A stretch of DNA of 64,000 nucleotides, taken from positions 1-64,000 of the forward strand of contig NZ_PVNL01000101.1 of the NCBI RefSeq assembly GCF_002994635.1, written 5' to 3'. Source of the stretch: Enhygromyxa salina (GTDB taxonomy: Bacteria > Myxococcota_A > Polyangia > Nannocystales > Nannocystaceae). Under the pieces are notes generated by a model. The model saw only the letters and a list, made by a program, of their open reading frames with translations. It did not search any database and was not told where the DNA came from. Both the position numbers and the translations under genes were made by a program. This document shows, piece by piece, positions 1-13,982 of this stretch (position 1 is its first letter; each line of letters opens with the position of its first letter).

Positions 1-539
1 CCACCAACAATCGCCCCCATCCCAGCAAACCCAACCGGCCCGAGGTCCAGCCTCACCCGCGGTCCCATCTGATCCACGACCACCTCCGGCTCAGGCGGCG
101 GCACCACCACCACCGGATCGGGCACCCGCGTCAGCGCGTCGGGCAGCTTCGCCAGGGCCAGCTCGACCACCTGCGTCTCCGTGCAGGTGTCGCACGGCTC
201 GGCGTCGGCCACCAGCTCGCTCTCACCATTGACGATCACCTCCACGGTGACCACATAATCTCGCAGCTCGACGTTCGGCATCTCCACGCGCACCGCGATC
301 ATCGACTCCATCGCGTCATCGACCACGACCACCCCCTCCTCGCGCAGTCCATCGCGCAGCTGCTCGTCCAGCGCGACACTCAAGCGCTGCGCCAGCACGA
401 CCTCGAGCGCCCCAACATCCACGACCAACCTGACCTGCCTGCCCGTCGCCTCTGGCGACGCAGCCCGTGCTCGCGTCGCCGCACCAATCAGCAACACCGC
501 AGCCAACAACGCCGGGTACCAACGCAGGCAGCGTTTCAT
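1..539 (-). CDS. Secreted/anchored hypothetical protein (C-terminus outside window)
   Basis: The reading frame stays open from an ATG at 539 to the window edge, giving 179 visible residues. It starts MKRCLRWYPALLAAVLLIGA and has an Ala-rich signal-peptide-like segment ending near ARAA. A beta-rich region follows, with a Cys pair (EPCDTCTET) and a Pro/Val stretch (PDPVVVVPPPEPE). The last visible residues (GPVGFAGMGAIVGG) look like the start of a glycine-rich membrane segment. The start overlaps the stop of the upstream gene (TGA at 536-538) in an ATGA junction, so translational coupling is likely. I recognise no family; an envelope role beside the two upstream paralogues is inferred from operon position. 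Confidence 0.6.
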   Translation of the reverse strand, partial: MKRCLRWYPALLAAVLLIGAATRARAASPEATGRQVRLVVDVGALEVVLAQRLSVALDEQLRDGLREEGVVVVDDAMESMIAVRVEMPNVELRDYVVTVEVIVNGESELVADAEPCDTCTETQVVELALAKLPDALTRVPDPVVVVPPPEPEVVVDQMGPRVRLDLGPVGFAGMGAIVG

Positions 540-1657
540 CTTTGAGCGAGTGTGCATCGTTTCCTCAATGTGACGATCCTCGGGTGACTGCTCCCCTGCC
601 CCACCTTTACGCACTCCCCCGACCGCTGCAGCTCAAACAGCGCAATCATGCGCGCGGCCTGAAGGTCGACCTTATCCGCCTTCGACCAACACTTGCTCTT
701 GCTGGTCAGCGTCATGACGAGATTCCAGTCTCCAGCGGTCGTCGCGTTCACGGTCTGCTCGCGCGTGTCCACGCACTGCTTGCCCTCGTGGGGCTGCGCC
801 TTGCGCTCGCGCGCGACCACAGGCGCCGGCTCTTCAACGACTTGCTCGGGCTCGATCTGCTCAGCAGGCGGCGGCTCGACCTGAAGCACCTCGACGAGCT
901 CGCTCGGCGCGACCCGCTCCGGTGGAGCCGGAGACGGCTGCGACTCCTCGCTCACAGCAACTGGCTCCTGAACAACCACAGCAGCCGGCTCCGGCTCCCC
1001 GCGCCCTGCAACCCAACCAACCCCGACCAACACCAATCCAAGCACCAAACCAACGCCAACCGCCCACTTCTTGCGTGAAGCCGGCTGCGGCTGCTCATCG
1101 ACCTGCTCTGCCGAGTCCTCGCGCTCGCGCACGGCAACCGGCGCCGCGAGCTCGCGGCCCGGCAACCCAAGCGTCGCCGTCGGCATCTCCACGTCGCTCG
1201 ATTCAGGCGCAGCGGCGCCATACGCCAGCGTCGGCGCCCACTCCAGCTCGCCAACCCGCGCGACCGGAACCCCGTCGTCATCCACCCCAGGAGCCGGCGG
1301 CCCCCAGCCCTCGGTACCCAATCCCTCAGCCTGCGGGCTCACAATCGGCGCCCCCGACAACGACCGCGACGGCGCGCGCAACAACGCCCGCTCGGGCACC
1401 CCCTCCACGCCGGCCCCACAGCTGCCAACCACCGACGCCGAGCTTCGACACGTGATCATCCCCGCCGGGGTCCCAGCCTCACCAAAGTGGGCAAACCGCT
1501 CGAGGTTCACTTTGAACTCCCGCCGCGGCACTGGACCGCTGCCGCCCTGCCGCCCGCTGGCGACGAGCTTGCGCATGTCGTCGATCTGCGCGTGCGTGTA
1601 TGGCCGCGTCGACTCATCGAGGTCGTCCACGCGAAACGATGGAAGGGGGTGCGACAT
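536..1657 (-). CDS. Single-pass membrane protein, paralogue of the upstream gene
   Basis: This 373-residue protein has an acidic cytosolic N-terminus with the motif DDLDESTRPYTHAQIDDM. Then come FGEAGTPAGMI, a low-complexity linker, one membrane helix at about 202-222 (KWAVGVGLVLGLVLVGVGWV), a Pro/Glu-rich spacer, and a C-terminal domain ending in a two-Cys motif (GECVKVGQGSSHP...RKRC). The upstream protein (1724-2683) has the same domain order and the same short motifs, so the pair arose by tandem duplication. The C-terminal helices containing ALFELQRSGEC resemble a short TPR-like unit. It is the second gene of a minus-strand operon divergent from a Ser/Thr kinase. Function is unknown; a partner or substrate of that kinase is a guess from position. 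Confidence 0.7.
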   Translation of the reverse strand: MSHPLPSFRVDDLDESTRPYTHAQIDDMRKLVASGRQGGSGPVPRREFKVNLERFAHFGEAGTPAGMITCRSSASVVGSCGAGVEGVPERALLRAPSRSLSGAPIVSPQAEGLGTEGWGPPAPGVDDDGVPVARVGELEWAPTLAYGAAAPESSDVEMPTATLGLPGRELAAPVAVREREDSAEQVDEQPQPASRKKWAVGVGLVLGLVLVGVGWVAGRGEPEPAAVVVQEPVAVSEESQPSPAPPERVAPSELVEVLQVEPPPAEQIEPEQVVEEPAPVVARERKAQPHEGKQCVDTREQTVNATTAGDWNLVMTLTSKSKCWSKADKVDLQAARMIALFELQRSGECVKVGQGSSHPRIVTLRKRCTLAQR

Positions 1658-1723
1658 GCGAAGGTGCGTTCGTGACAGTCAGTCGCTGGCCACCGCGCTG
1701 CGTTCACGCCGGGCACGAAGGTC

Positions 1724-2683
1724 TCAGCTCGGGTCACGGCTGCGCGTGCACAACCTCATCCACTTCTTGATCTCGGGGTGACTCGAGCCCGCGCCCACCC
1801 GCACACACTCGTCAGTTCGACCAAGCTCGAACAGCGCGTTCATCCGCAGCACCTTCGCTTTGCGACTTGGCCTCCAGCACTTCGACTCGCGGCTCAGCTC
1901 CTCGAGCCGATCCCATTCGCCCTTGCGCAGGGCGTCGTCGGCGTGCTCACGCTGGGTCGCACAGCGCTCGGTCTTCCACGGCTTGATCTGTTCGATCTCG
2001 GAGGGGCCCTCCACGCTGACGCGACCCACGACAGTCTCCACATTCTCAGTAGGTTCGGGCGGCTCTGCGTCAAACTCGTCCTCTTCGTAGTTGGTCACGA
2101 CAGCGGCGATGAGCTCGGGCGGCTCCGGGGGCGGCGCGCGCTCGGGCAGAATCACCCACCACACAATCGAGCCAAGACCGCAGGCCAACAGCAGCGCGAG
2201 CCCAGCAACGAGCCCGGTCCGACTTCGCAACCCAGCCCTGCGCAGATCCTCCTGCCCCGCGTCATCCCGATCAATTGACGCGACCGCGGCGACTGGCGGG
2301 GTGACCGGTTCGGGCAAGCTCCACGGAACCGGCGCTTCACTCACCGCCTCCGGTGCGCCGCCGAGCTCGGCTGGCGCGGGGCCCCATGGATAGAGATCGA
2401 GGTCGGCCAGGATCGACGCCTGCGGGGCCCGTGCCTCCACGCGTGGCGGCCGAGGTCGATCACCACAAAACCCGGAGACCGCCGGCCCCCCATGATTCGC
2501 GTGACTCCCGATCATTCCGGTGGGGGTCCCAGCGTCGCCAAACCCCAGAAAATAGTCGAGATCAACCGGGTACTCCCGCTGAACGGGCGGGCGCTCGGCC
2601 TCGTTGAGCATCTCGCCGATCTGCGCGTGCGTCAATGGCTTCGTTGAATCGTCGAGGTCGTCCTCTGCGTCGGTCTCTTTCAT
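1724..2683 (-). CDS. Single-pass membrane protein, paralogue of 536-1657
   Basis: This 319-residue protein opens with an acidic segment, DDLDDSTKPLTHAQIGEM, and FGDAGTPTGMI. Its single membrane helix is at about 170-190 (TGLVAGLALLLACGLGSIVWW). The C-terminal domain ends RTDECVRVGAGSSHP...MRLC. These motifs match those of 536-1657 in order and spacing, although the linkers have diverged. The gene heads the minus-strand operon and starts 161 bp from the divergent kinase gene, so the two transcription units probably share a regulatory region. The family was not recognised; it looks like a bitopic envelope protein with an extracytoplasmic C-terminal helical/Cys domain. Confidence 0.7.
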   Translation of the reverse strand: MKETDAEDDLDDSTKPLTHAQIGEMLNEAERPPVQREYPVDLDYFLGFGDAGTPTGMIGSHANHGGPAVSGFCGDRPRPPRVEARAPQASILADLDLYPWGPAPAELGGAPEAVSEAPVPWSLPEPVTPPVAAVASIDRDDAGQEDLRRAGLRSRTGLVAGLALLLACGLGSIVWWVILPERAPPPEPPELIAAVVTNYEEDEFDAEPPEPTENVETVVGRVSVEGPSEIEQIKPWKTERCATQREHADDALRKGEWDRLEELSRESKCWRPSRKAKVLRMNALFELGRTDECVRVGAGSSHPEIKKWMRLCTRSRDPS

Positions 2684-2844
2684 GATCAGCCTGTCGGCAG
2701 CGTTTGCGCGCTGACGATGGTCGACGCTGAGTCGCCGACCCCAGCGCTGTGTTCAGCGCCAAGCCTTGGCCGTCAAACGAACACTCGGCCCCGCGCCGCG
2801 ACTGTCCCCGCGAGCACGCAAGCGCGTGATTACGTCGGGAGCAA

Positions 2845-4593
<1,749 letters not shown>

Positions 4594-4609
4594 TCCGTCC
4601 AGGCTCCAC

Positions 4610-5107
4610 ATGACCATCGAGAGCGTCGTCATCATCATCGTCGGATTCGCGGCGACGGTATTTTTGTTGAGCTTCTCCTGGCGGCTGTGGGTCCAGGCAC
4701 CCGTGCCCCCGGCCCAGACCCAGGGCCCGCGCGTGGAAGGACCCCCGCTCGGGCCGCCGCCCGGCGCCGAGCACTGGATGGCCTGGGCCCAGCCTGGCGC
4801 ACCAACGGCGCCGCCCTCCCCCGAGCGAGAGCTGTTCGAGCAGTCTCAGCTGGTGCCCGTCGCCGAGCTGATGCCCAACGCCGACGGCGAGCTCGACATG
4901 GCCCGCACCATGTTCTTCTTCAAGAAGGATCCCGAGAAGACCGAGATCCTCACCGAGGCGCTCGATCTCGAGAGCGTCGAGCCCGACGCGCCGATCAGCT
5001 CCCACAGCAGGGTTCAGACCACGCCGGTTCGCAACGCCGGTGGAACGCGCCGCCCCGGTGTTCGGGCGCGGCGCGGCCCACCTCCCCCACCCGCGGTCTC
5101 CAAATAA
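4610..5107 (+). CDS. Small membrane-anchored hypothetical protein
   Basis: This 165-residue protein has one N-terminal membrane helix (about 4-26, SVVIIIVGFAATVFLLSFSW). A Pro-rich cytosolic tail follows, with SPERELFEQSQ, ELDMARTMFFFKKDPEKTEI and a basic Pro-rich end (RARRGPPPPPA). It starts 16 bp after the kinase stop and probably shares its transcript. The Thr/Ser-rich tail could be a phosphorylation target of the neighbouring kinase, but that is inference only. I recognise no family. Confidence 0.65.
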   Translation: MTIESVVIIIVGFAATVFLLSFSWRLWVQAPVPPAQTQGPRVEGPPLGPPPGAEHWMAWAQPGAPTAPPSPERELFEQSQLVPVAELMPNADGELDMARTMFFFKKDPEKTEILTEALDLESVEPDAPISSHSRVQTTPVRNAGGTRRPGVRARRGPPPPPAVSK

Positions 5108-5243
5108 CAGCAATCACGACGAGTTCGGGCCTCGTCATGGGGTGGGAGATCAACAATGGTGGTCGCCTTCCGTGCCTCACGCTCCATGGCGAGTGCTCGT
5201 TTTATCGGTATGTCGACATGACAATAATTGAGGACCCGAAGTC

Positions 5244-5603
5244 TTGAGTCACGCGAGCATGTTCATCTTCGTCGGCGCGTCGCTGGCCGTGATCGGCTGC
5301 GGCGTGTGGTGGCTGTGGCTGTGGCGGCGACGCCGGCTGAGTGCGGCCGTGGCCGCGGCGGCCCCCGTCTACTGGGAGGACGAGCGGACGCTGTACTCGA
5401 CCTACGAAGATCTCGGGATCATTCAACCAGGCGGCTCGCCGCCGCAACCCGCAGCCGACGCGACAACCTCTCTCGACATGGAGCTGATGGGGATGGACGC
5501 CGCCGAGCTCGTCACGCTGGACGCGAGGACCACCTCGATCGACATGAGCGAGTTCATGGATGTCGCGGCGGCGCCGAGCAGCACCCGCGCGAGCGAGCGC
5601 TGA
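5244..5603 (+). CDS. Small membrane-anchored hypothetical protein
   Basis: This 119-residue protein has one N-terminal membrane helix (MFIFVGASLAVIGCGVWWLW) followed by an Arg stop-transfer patch, then an acidic Thr/Ser/Asp-rich tail with SLDMELMGMD and SIDMSEFMD. The topology copies that of 4610-5107, which also has a LDMxxxM-type tail. A TTG at 5244 is the suggested start because GAGGA lies 10 nt upstream; an ATG at 5259 is the alternative. The intergenic stretch 5108-5243 shows no gene. The gene ends 15 bp before the convergent aroK stop. Confidence 0.55.
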   Translation: MSHASMFIFVGASLAVIGCGVWWLWLWRRRRLSAAVAAAAPVYWEDERTLYSTYEDLGIIQPGGSPPQPAADATTSLDMELMGMDAAELVTLDARTTSIDMSEFMDVAAAPSSTRASER

Positions 5604-5618
5604 CCTCGGCGAGGGTGT

Positions 5619-6149
5619 TCAGGCGAGCGCGCGCTCGACCAGGGTTGCGACCGCGTCGACGCTGGCGCAGGCATCCACGCTCACCGCGGCCTCGCCGTAC
5701 GCGGCCTCGCGGGCGCTCAGCAGCTCGGTCAGCTGCTGGGCGAGCGCGGCTTCACTGGCAGCGAGCAGCGGCCGAGCGGCTCGCTCGCTCGGCGCCGCCA
5801 GCCGTCGACTCAGGGTCTGCACGTCGGCGCGCAGGTACACGAGCTGCCCGACCGCCGACATCGTCGCCAGGTTGGCGCGGTCCGTGACGATCCCCCCGCC
5901 GGTTGCGACGACCGCCGGCGCTATCGGAAACCCCGGCTCGCGCACCAGCGAGTCGAGCGCGGCCCGCTCACACGCCCGAAAGTAAGCCTCCCCCAGCTCG
6001 AACAGCTGGGCCACGCTGGCTCCGAACACACGCTCGATCCGCAGGTCCAGATCAATGAAGGTAGCCGCGTGCCGACGGGCGAGCTCGCGGCCTACGCTGG
6101 ATTTGCCGGCGCCCATCATCCCCAGCAAGAACACGGGTCGCGTGAACAC
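5619..6149 (-). CDS. aroK: Shikimate kinase
   Basis: This cytosolic enzyme phosphorylates shikimate at the 3-hydroxyl using ATP, in chorismate and aromatic amino acid synthesis. The 176 residues match the family length. Visible motifs are the P-loop GMMGAGKSS (10-18), the Mg/shikimate acid pair DLD (33-35), Arg58 within GEAYFR, Glu61, the GGG shikimate loop (84-86) and a lid Arg near ARPLL. The start is GTG, 15 bp from the divergent lipoprotein ATG. In many proteobacteria aroK lies directly downstream of pilMNOPQ; here it is close to pilQ but separated by one plus-strand gene, a disrupted version of that synteny. Confidence 0.93.
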   Translation of the reverse strand: MFTRPVFLLGMMGAGKSSVGRELARRHAATFIDLDLRIERVFGASVAQLFELGEAYFRACERAALDSLVREPGFPIAPAVVATGGGIVTDRANLATMSAVGQLVYLRADVQTLSRRLAAPSERAARPLLAASEAALAQQLTELLSAREAAYGEAAVSVDACASVDAVATLVERALA

Positions 6150-6164
6150 GAGGACCCCTCTACC

Positions 6165-6887
6165 ATGGACCGGATGGCCCGGCTCCTCCGCCTGACCGCG
6201 CTCGCGAGCGTGCTCGCAGCGCTCGCGTGCGCCAACAAGCCCGAGCCCGGCGGCGGGCCGTCGGCCGACGCGCAGACCGGGCTATCCGCGAAGGGTCACC
6301 CCGTGAAGCCGGCGAAGGCGACCGAGCCCCCGGGTCAGCCCGACGCGCTGGTCCCCCTGGCGAGCGCTCCGGAGGGCGCGCGACCGTGCGAGCGAATGTG
6401 CGGCCGGGTCGGCGACTGCCTGCGCGAGCGCGGCGACAAGAGCGACGCCAGCCACCTGCGCGACGCCGGGCACCTCGAGCTCACCTGCCTGGATCTGTGC
6501 GTCAACGTCAGCCCCACCAGCGACGCCGGCAAGCGGTTTCGTGGGTGCGAGAGCCGCGATAGCTGTGATCCGCTGCTCGACTGCACGCGCCAGGAGTGGG
6601 ACGCCGCCGCCAAGGCCCGCACCGTCATCGTCACCCAGATCGACGCGGCGCCGTCCCACTACGGCACCTGCGAGCTCGTGTGCGGTGGCATGTATGCCTG
6701 TCACCACTACGACCGCCCGCTGCACCAAGTGGACAGCCGCAGTCAGCAGTTCGAGCAGGACGTCCGATCGTGCATGTACGGCTGCGACCCGGGCGCGGAG
6801 GCGATGATGGAGTACGCCGAGTGCGCCCGCGAGCACAGCTGCAACGCCCAGTGGGAGTGCTGGAGTCGAGCCAGCTCCCGCCACTGA
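6165..6887 (+). CDS. Lipoprotein with duplicated 8-cysteine module
   Basis: This 240-residue protein has a lipoprotein signal ending LAALAC, so Cys22 is the likely lipidated residue. A spacer follows, then two copies of a cysteine module with identical spacing inside each cluster: C-x3-C-x5-C, then C-x3-C, then C-x5-C-x5-C. The Cys positions are 75, 79, 85, 108, 112, 128, 134, 140 and 169, 173, 179, 203, 207, 220, 226, 232. Eight Cys per module would allow four disulfides in an exported protein. ATG 6165 was chosen because the frame upstream encodes no signal; ATG 6174 is also possible. It lies between aroK and pilQ; its function is unknown. Confidence 0.8.
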   Translation: MDRMARLLRLTALASVLAALACANKPEPGGGPSADAQTGLSAKGHPVKPAKATEPPGQPDALVPLASAPEGARPCERMCGRVGDCLRERGDKSDASHLRDAGHLELTCLDLCVNVSPTSDAGKRFRGCESRDSCDPLLDCTRQEWDAAAKARTVIVTQIDAAPSHYGTCELVCGGMYACHHYDRPLHQVDSRSQQFEQDVRSCMYGCDPGAEAMMEYAECAREHSCNAQWECWSRASSRH

Positions 6888-6902
6888 GCGCTGGAGCGGA
6901 GC

Positions 6903-10586
<3,684 letters not shown>

Positions 10587-10695
10587 GGTGGTCTCCAGTC
10601 GCCGGCTTGGTTTCGAGGCGCGCGGGGTCCCGGTCTCACCGGCACGGCCGGCGAGGTGGATATCGGTTCAGTTGGCTGAGGGAGCTACAAACGGG

Positions 10696-11337
10696 CTAGC
10701 GCTCTTTGAGGTAGATGACCTTCCGCTCGCCCCGCTCCAGGTTCCAGCCAGGAGTCAGCTCGGGATCGATGATCTCGATCTCGATGTAATCGCGATTGAC
10801 CGAAGCGAGCAAAACTTCGGCGCTACTGAAGTACTCGCCTTGCTTGACGCTCTTCGACTTGTTGTCGCCGGCCAAGAACAACGCGGTCGGCGGCACGCTG
10901 CGGCCGGCGTTGACGATGGCGATGAGACGCAGCTCTTCGAAGGTGTACTCCGACAGCTTGACGGCCCGCTGCTTCTTGACGATCTCAACGGGGACGGGCG
11001 CCTCGATGGATTCGGCGGCGAGGTAATTATGAAAGGGATCGCGGGCGCGACCGGAGAAGTCGTCACGCGTCAGGGTTGGGCGCGGGCGATCGGGCCGCTC
11101 GAGCTCGGGCTCGGCCTCCGGGGCCCCTTTGCCACCACTGCCGCCGCTGCGACGGGTTCCAGCCCCGGCGCCAGCTTTCCCGCCGCCCTGGACGATCGGC
11201 TGCTGGTTGGGCATGCCGCGCTGCTGGGTGACCGTGGCCTCGTCGCCGCCACACCCAGCGCTCGGAAGCCCGAGCAACACCAGCGCCAGCGCCGGCAGCC
11301 CCGCGAGTCGGCCAGAGGTCTTTACGCCGTTCATCAC
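10696..11337 (-). CDS. pilP: Type IV pilus lipoprotein PilP
   Basis: PilP links the inner-membrane PilMNO alignment complex to the PilQ secretin. The 213-residue protein has a lipoprotein signal ending LPSAGC, a Gly/Gln-rich disordered region with the Arg/Pro segment RPDRPRPTL, then DPFHNYL and a beta-rich C-terminal domain (EELRLIAIVNAG...VKQGEYF...VYLKER-type end) typical of PilP. Its ATG overlaps the pilO stop by 4 bp, which supports coupled translation. Confidence 0.92.
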   Translation of the reverse strand: MMNGVKTSGRLAGLPALALVLLGLPSAGCGGDEATVTQQRGMPNQQPIVQGGGKAGAGAGTRRSGGSGGKGAPEAEPELERPDRPRPTLTRDDFSGRARDPFHNYLAAESIEAPVPVEIVKKQRAVKLSEYTFEELRLIAIVNAGRSVPPTALFLAGDNKSKSVKQGEYFSSAEVLLASVNRDYIEIEIIDPELTPGWNLERGERKVIYLKER

Positions 11338-11972
11338 TTGGCTCCCTTACCCTTGCGTCGGGTTGCAGCTTCGCCTCCGCCGCCTTGCTCGTCCTCGGTC
11401 AACAACCGAAAGGTGCTGGCCGTGAAGCCGACCTTGAGCTGCGGAAACCCGCTCTCGTCAAAGTCCTTGCCGAGCCTGATCTTGACGTCCTCGATGTTGA
11501 CGATCTGCTTCATCTCGGAGACGCGGCGGAAGAACTCGCCGACCTCGTGCCACGAACCGAGCGCGATCACCTCGACGGGGATCTTCGCGTAGAAGTCGTG
11601 AAACTGCTCGGCCTGCGGGCTCCAGGCCTCGATGCCCAGACCGACGCCCCGCGCCTCACGCTGAAAGGTGCTCATCAGGTGGTCGATCGTCGACGAGTCG
11701 ACGGGCACGACCTCGAGCGTCTTCTTGAGCTCTTTGTCGCGCTCGGCCTGCTCTTTGACGCGCTGCTCGTAGTTCGAGAGGTTGTCCTTGGCCTTGGCGA
11801 GACCGGCCTCGGCCTGGGTCACCCCGGTCGCGGCCGCCGTCTTCGCGGCGAGGATGTCGGAGAAGTACAAGAAGTACCAGCCGCCAACGACGAGCCCTGC
11901 GCCTAGCACCCAGGCCAGGCCCAGCTGCCAGGCCGGGTACTTATCGAGTTGATCGAGCGCAGATTCAGCCAT
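11334..11972 (-). CDS. pilO: Type IV pilus inner-membrane protein PilO
   Basis: PilO pairs with PilN in the periplasmic part of the pilus alignment complex. The 212 residues show one N-terminal membrane helix (about 16-36, WQLGLAWVLGAGLVVGGWYF), a coiled coil (KAKDNLSNYEQRVKEQAERD), the characteristic LEVVPVDSSTIDHL motif, and a ferredoxin-like periplasmic domain with IPVEVIALGSWHEVGEFFRR. It follows pilN after 4 bp and overlaps pilP. Confidence 0.94.
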   Translation of the reverse strand: MAESALDQLDKYPAWQLGLAWVLGAGLVVGGWYFLYFSDILAAKTAAATGVTQAEAGLAKAKDNLSNYEQRVKEQAERDKELKKTLEVVPVDSSTIDHLMSTFQREARGVGLGIEAWSPQAEQFHDFYAKIPVEVIALGSWHEVGEFFRRVSEMKQIVNIEDVKIRLGKDFDESGFPQLKVGFTASTFRLLTEDEQGGGGEAATRRKGKGAK

Positions 11973-11976
11973 TGTC

Positions 11977-12711
11977 TCAATCCCAGTAGCGAACCTGAGC
12001 GTTCAGCTCGAAGGTGTAGTGGTTGTGGAGCGCCTCGCCGGGCCTGAGCGGCTTGGGGGCCCCGCTGGTCGTCGGTGGGGTGACCTCCTCGAGCGCAAAC
12101 TCGGGGTGGGAGACCCGGGCGAACCGAGCCGACGCGCGCAGGCGCTTGACGAATTCGCTGAGGTCGTCGGGGTCGCGGGCGCTGCCCGTGATCTGCAGCA
12201 GGTTGTCGCCGTCCTGCTGCATGCTGGTGAGCCACACGGCGTTTGCGTCCCAGTCGAGCGCGAGCCGGGCCTGCGGATCCAGAGCCACGCGCTTGCGCTG
12301 CTCGGCCTCGTCGATGTCCGGCATCCGGCCGGTCGTGAGCACGTTGGTCAGCTCGTGATAGACGTAGACCGGCGTGCGCCGCTTCTGTTGCAGGGCCTCG
12401 GCCGCGGCGGTCAGCTCTTCGTAGCGATTGAACCGGGCCTGCAGATCTTCTTCGTCGATCTTCTCGTTGATCGCCCGGGTGTCCTCGACCAACACGCTGG
12501 CCTTGGCCTTGAGTCGCTCGGTGTCCTCGACCACGCCGCTCTGCAGCACCCACGCGCCAACGCCAACACCGACCCAGCCGACCAGCATCAAGACCGCGTA
12601 GATGCTGCCCTTCGACACGTTGGTCGAGGGCACGACCATCTGCACGGCCGTGATCGCCCGGGTCGACTGAGGCTTGCGCTTGACGGTGGGCGAGAGGTTG
12701 ATGCGGATCAT
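11977..12711 (-). CDS. pilN: Type IV pilus inner-membrane protein PilN
   Basis: PilN binds PilM through its cytosolic N-terminus and PilO in the periplasm. The protein begins MIRINLSPTVKRK, the conserved INL(L/S)P motif that docks into PilM. A membrane helix (about 31-53) follows, then a coiled coil and a periplasmic domain. The start at 12711 was chosen because it places the INLSP motif at the N-terminus; the upstream in-frame extension lacks family features. It lies 13 bp after pilM and 4 bp before pilO. Confidence 0.94.
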   Translation of the reverse strand: MIRINLSPTVKRKPQSTRAITAVQMVVPSTNVSKGSIYAVLMLVGWVGVGVGAWVLQSGVVEDTERLKAKASVLVEDTRAINEKIDEEDLQARFNRYEELTAAAEALQQKRRTPVYVYHELTNVLTTGRMPDIDEAEQRKRVALDPQARLALDWDANAVWLTSMQQDGDNLLQITGSARDPDDLSEFVKRLRASARFARVSHPEFALEEVTPPTTSGAPKPLRPGEALHNHYTFELNAQVRYWD

Positions 12712-12724
12712 TGTTCGGCTCCCA

Positions 12725-13780
12725 TCACTTGTCCCCCGGACGTCGCAGCGACAGGCCAAAGGCCACCGTGGCCACCGGCGCATTTGCGCGCAGGTACTCG
12801 ACATCGAAGCGCTTGGCGTCGACCGCGATACTGGCGAAGGGATCGAAGATGGCGACCGGCACCCGAGCACGATCTTGGATCGCCTTGGGCAGCTGGGGTA
12901 CCAGCGCGCTTCCGCCCGTCAGGAACACCCGGGCGAGGTTGGCGCCGACCGCGTCCCCCAAATAGAAGTCGATCGTGCGCTGAAATTCGCTCGAGACCTG
13001 CTCGGACACCTGCGCGAGCACCCGGTGGACCTCCTGCGGGACCACCTCGGCCGCGCCCATCGATCCCCCACCGCCAACTTTGTAAGCCTCAGCACCATCC
13101 ATACCGACGGCCAACCGATGGCGAATTGCCTCCGTGAAGGTGTCGCCGCCGGCCGCGAGGTTGCGGTGAAACACCGGCTTGCCGTTGCTGACGATCACGA
13201 TCGTCGAGAAGTGAGCGCCGATGTTGATGACCGCGACGGTCTCGTTGTCGGTGAAGCCGGTCGCGCTCTCGATCGCGTTCTGCATGGCGAACGCGTCGGT
13301 GTCGACGACGACCGGGTTGAGGCCCGCCGCCTTCACCGCTTCGAAGTACTGCTCGACGATCTCGCGCTTGGCCGCGACCAGCACGACCTCCATCTGGCCG
13401 TCCGACGTGCGCGGGACCAAGACCTCCCAGTCGACGATGACCTCGTCACGCGCGAACGGGATGTTCTGCTTGACCTCCCACTCCATCTGCTCGGCGAGCG
13501 CGGGGCCCTGCATCGCCGGGATGTGGAGGCGACGAACGATCACGCTGTTGCCCGACACCGCGAGCGCGATGTCCTTGCCGCGCAGGTGAATGCGCTTGCT
13601 GAGGTTGCGGATCGACTCCGCGACCGCGCCGTGGTTGGCGATCGCACCGTCGACGATCGCGCCCGGTGGCAGCGGCTCGATGCCGAAGTTTTGCAAGCTG
13701 AACGACTTGCGGGACGCCTTGACCTGCACGAGCTTCACTGAGCTCGAGCCGATGTCGAGGCCGATGCACTGGCGCGCCAT
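12725..13780 (-). CDS. pilM: Type IV pilus ATPase-like protein PilM
   Basis: PilM is an actin/FtsA-fold cytosolic protein that scaffolds PilN under the inner membrane. The 351 residues have the ATP-binding signature GLDIGSSSVKLVQ at the N-terminus, DVAINIGAHFSTI-like phosphate-2 and LTGGSALVPQLP adenosine motifs, and a preserved C-terminal end. A GAGGAGC-type ribosome binding site precedes the ATG, making this the first gene of the pilMNOPQ operon. The promoter should lie in 13781-13982. Confidence 0.95.
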   Translation of the reverse strand: MARQCIGLDIGSSSVKLVQVKASRKSFSLQNFGIEPLPPGAIVDGAIANHGAVAESIRNLSKRIHLRGKDIALAVSGNSVIVRRLHIPAMQGPALAEQMEWEVKQNIPFARDEVIVDWEVLVPRTSDGQMEVVLVAAKREIVEQYFEAVKAAGLNPVVVDTDAFAMQNAIESATGFTDNETVAVINIGAHFSTIVIVSNGKPVFHRNLAAGGDTFTEAIRHRLAVGMDGAEAYKVGGGGSMGAAEVVPQEVHRVLAQVSEQVSSEFQRTIDFYLGDAVGANLARVFLTGGSALVPQLPKAIQDRARVPVAIFDPFASIAVDAKRFDVEYLRANAPVATVAFGLSLRRPGDK

Positions 13781-13982
13781 CAGCTCCTCGCTCCTCGCTC
13801 GAACGAGCGCGTGACGAATTGTGAAACTTCGCTGAATTCGCGTGAATTCGGCATAATTTTTGAGTTTTTCTGACTCGCCGCGGCGTCGCGACGAGCCCTG
13901 AACACGAGCGACACGACCAGGCCAGACTCGCGGCCGGATCCAACCCCCGATCCAACCCCAAGCCCCGACTCGATACCCGCGC
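13781..13982 (-). promoter_or_regulatory. Probable pil operon promoter region
   Basis: This 202-bp gap upstream of pilM is AT-richer than its surroundings, with runs such as AAAAACTCAAAAATTATGCC on the minus strand, two nearby GAATTC sites and a CGCTCG-AA-CGAGCG inverted repeat close to the start. I see no convincing -35/-10 pair or sigma-54 motif, so the exact promoter is not assigned. Confidence 0.35.
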
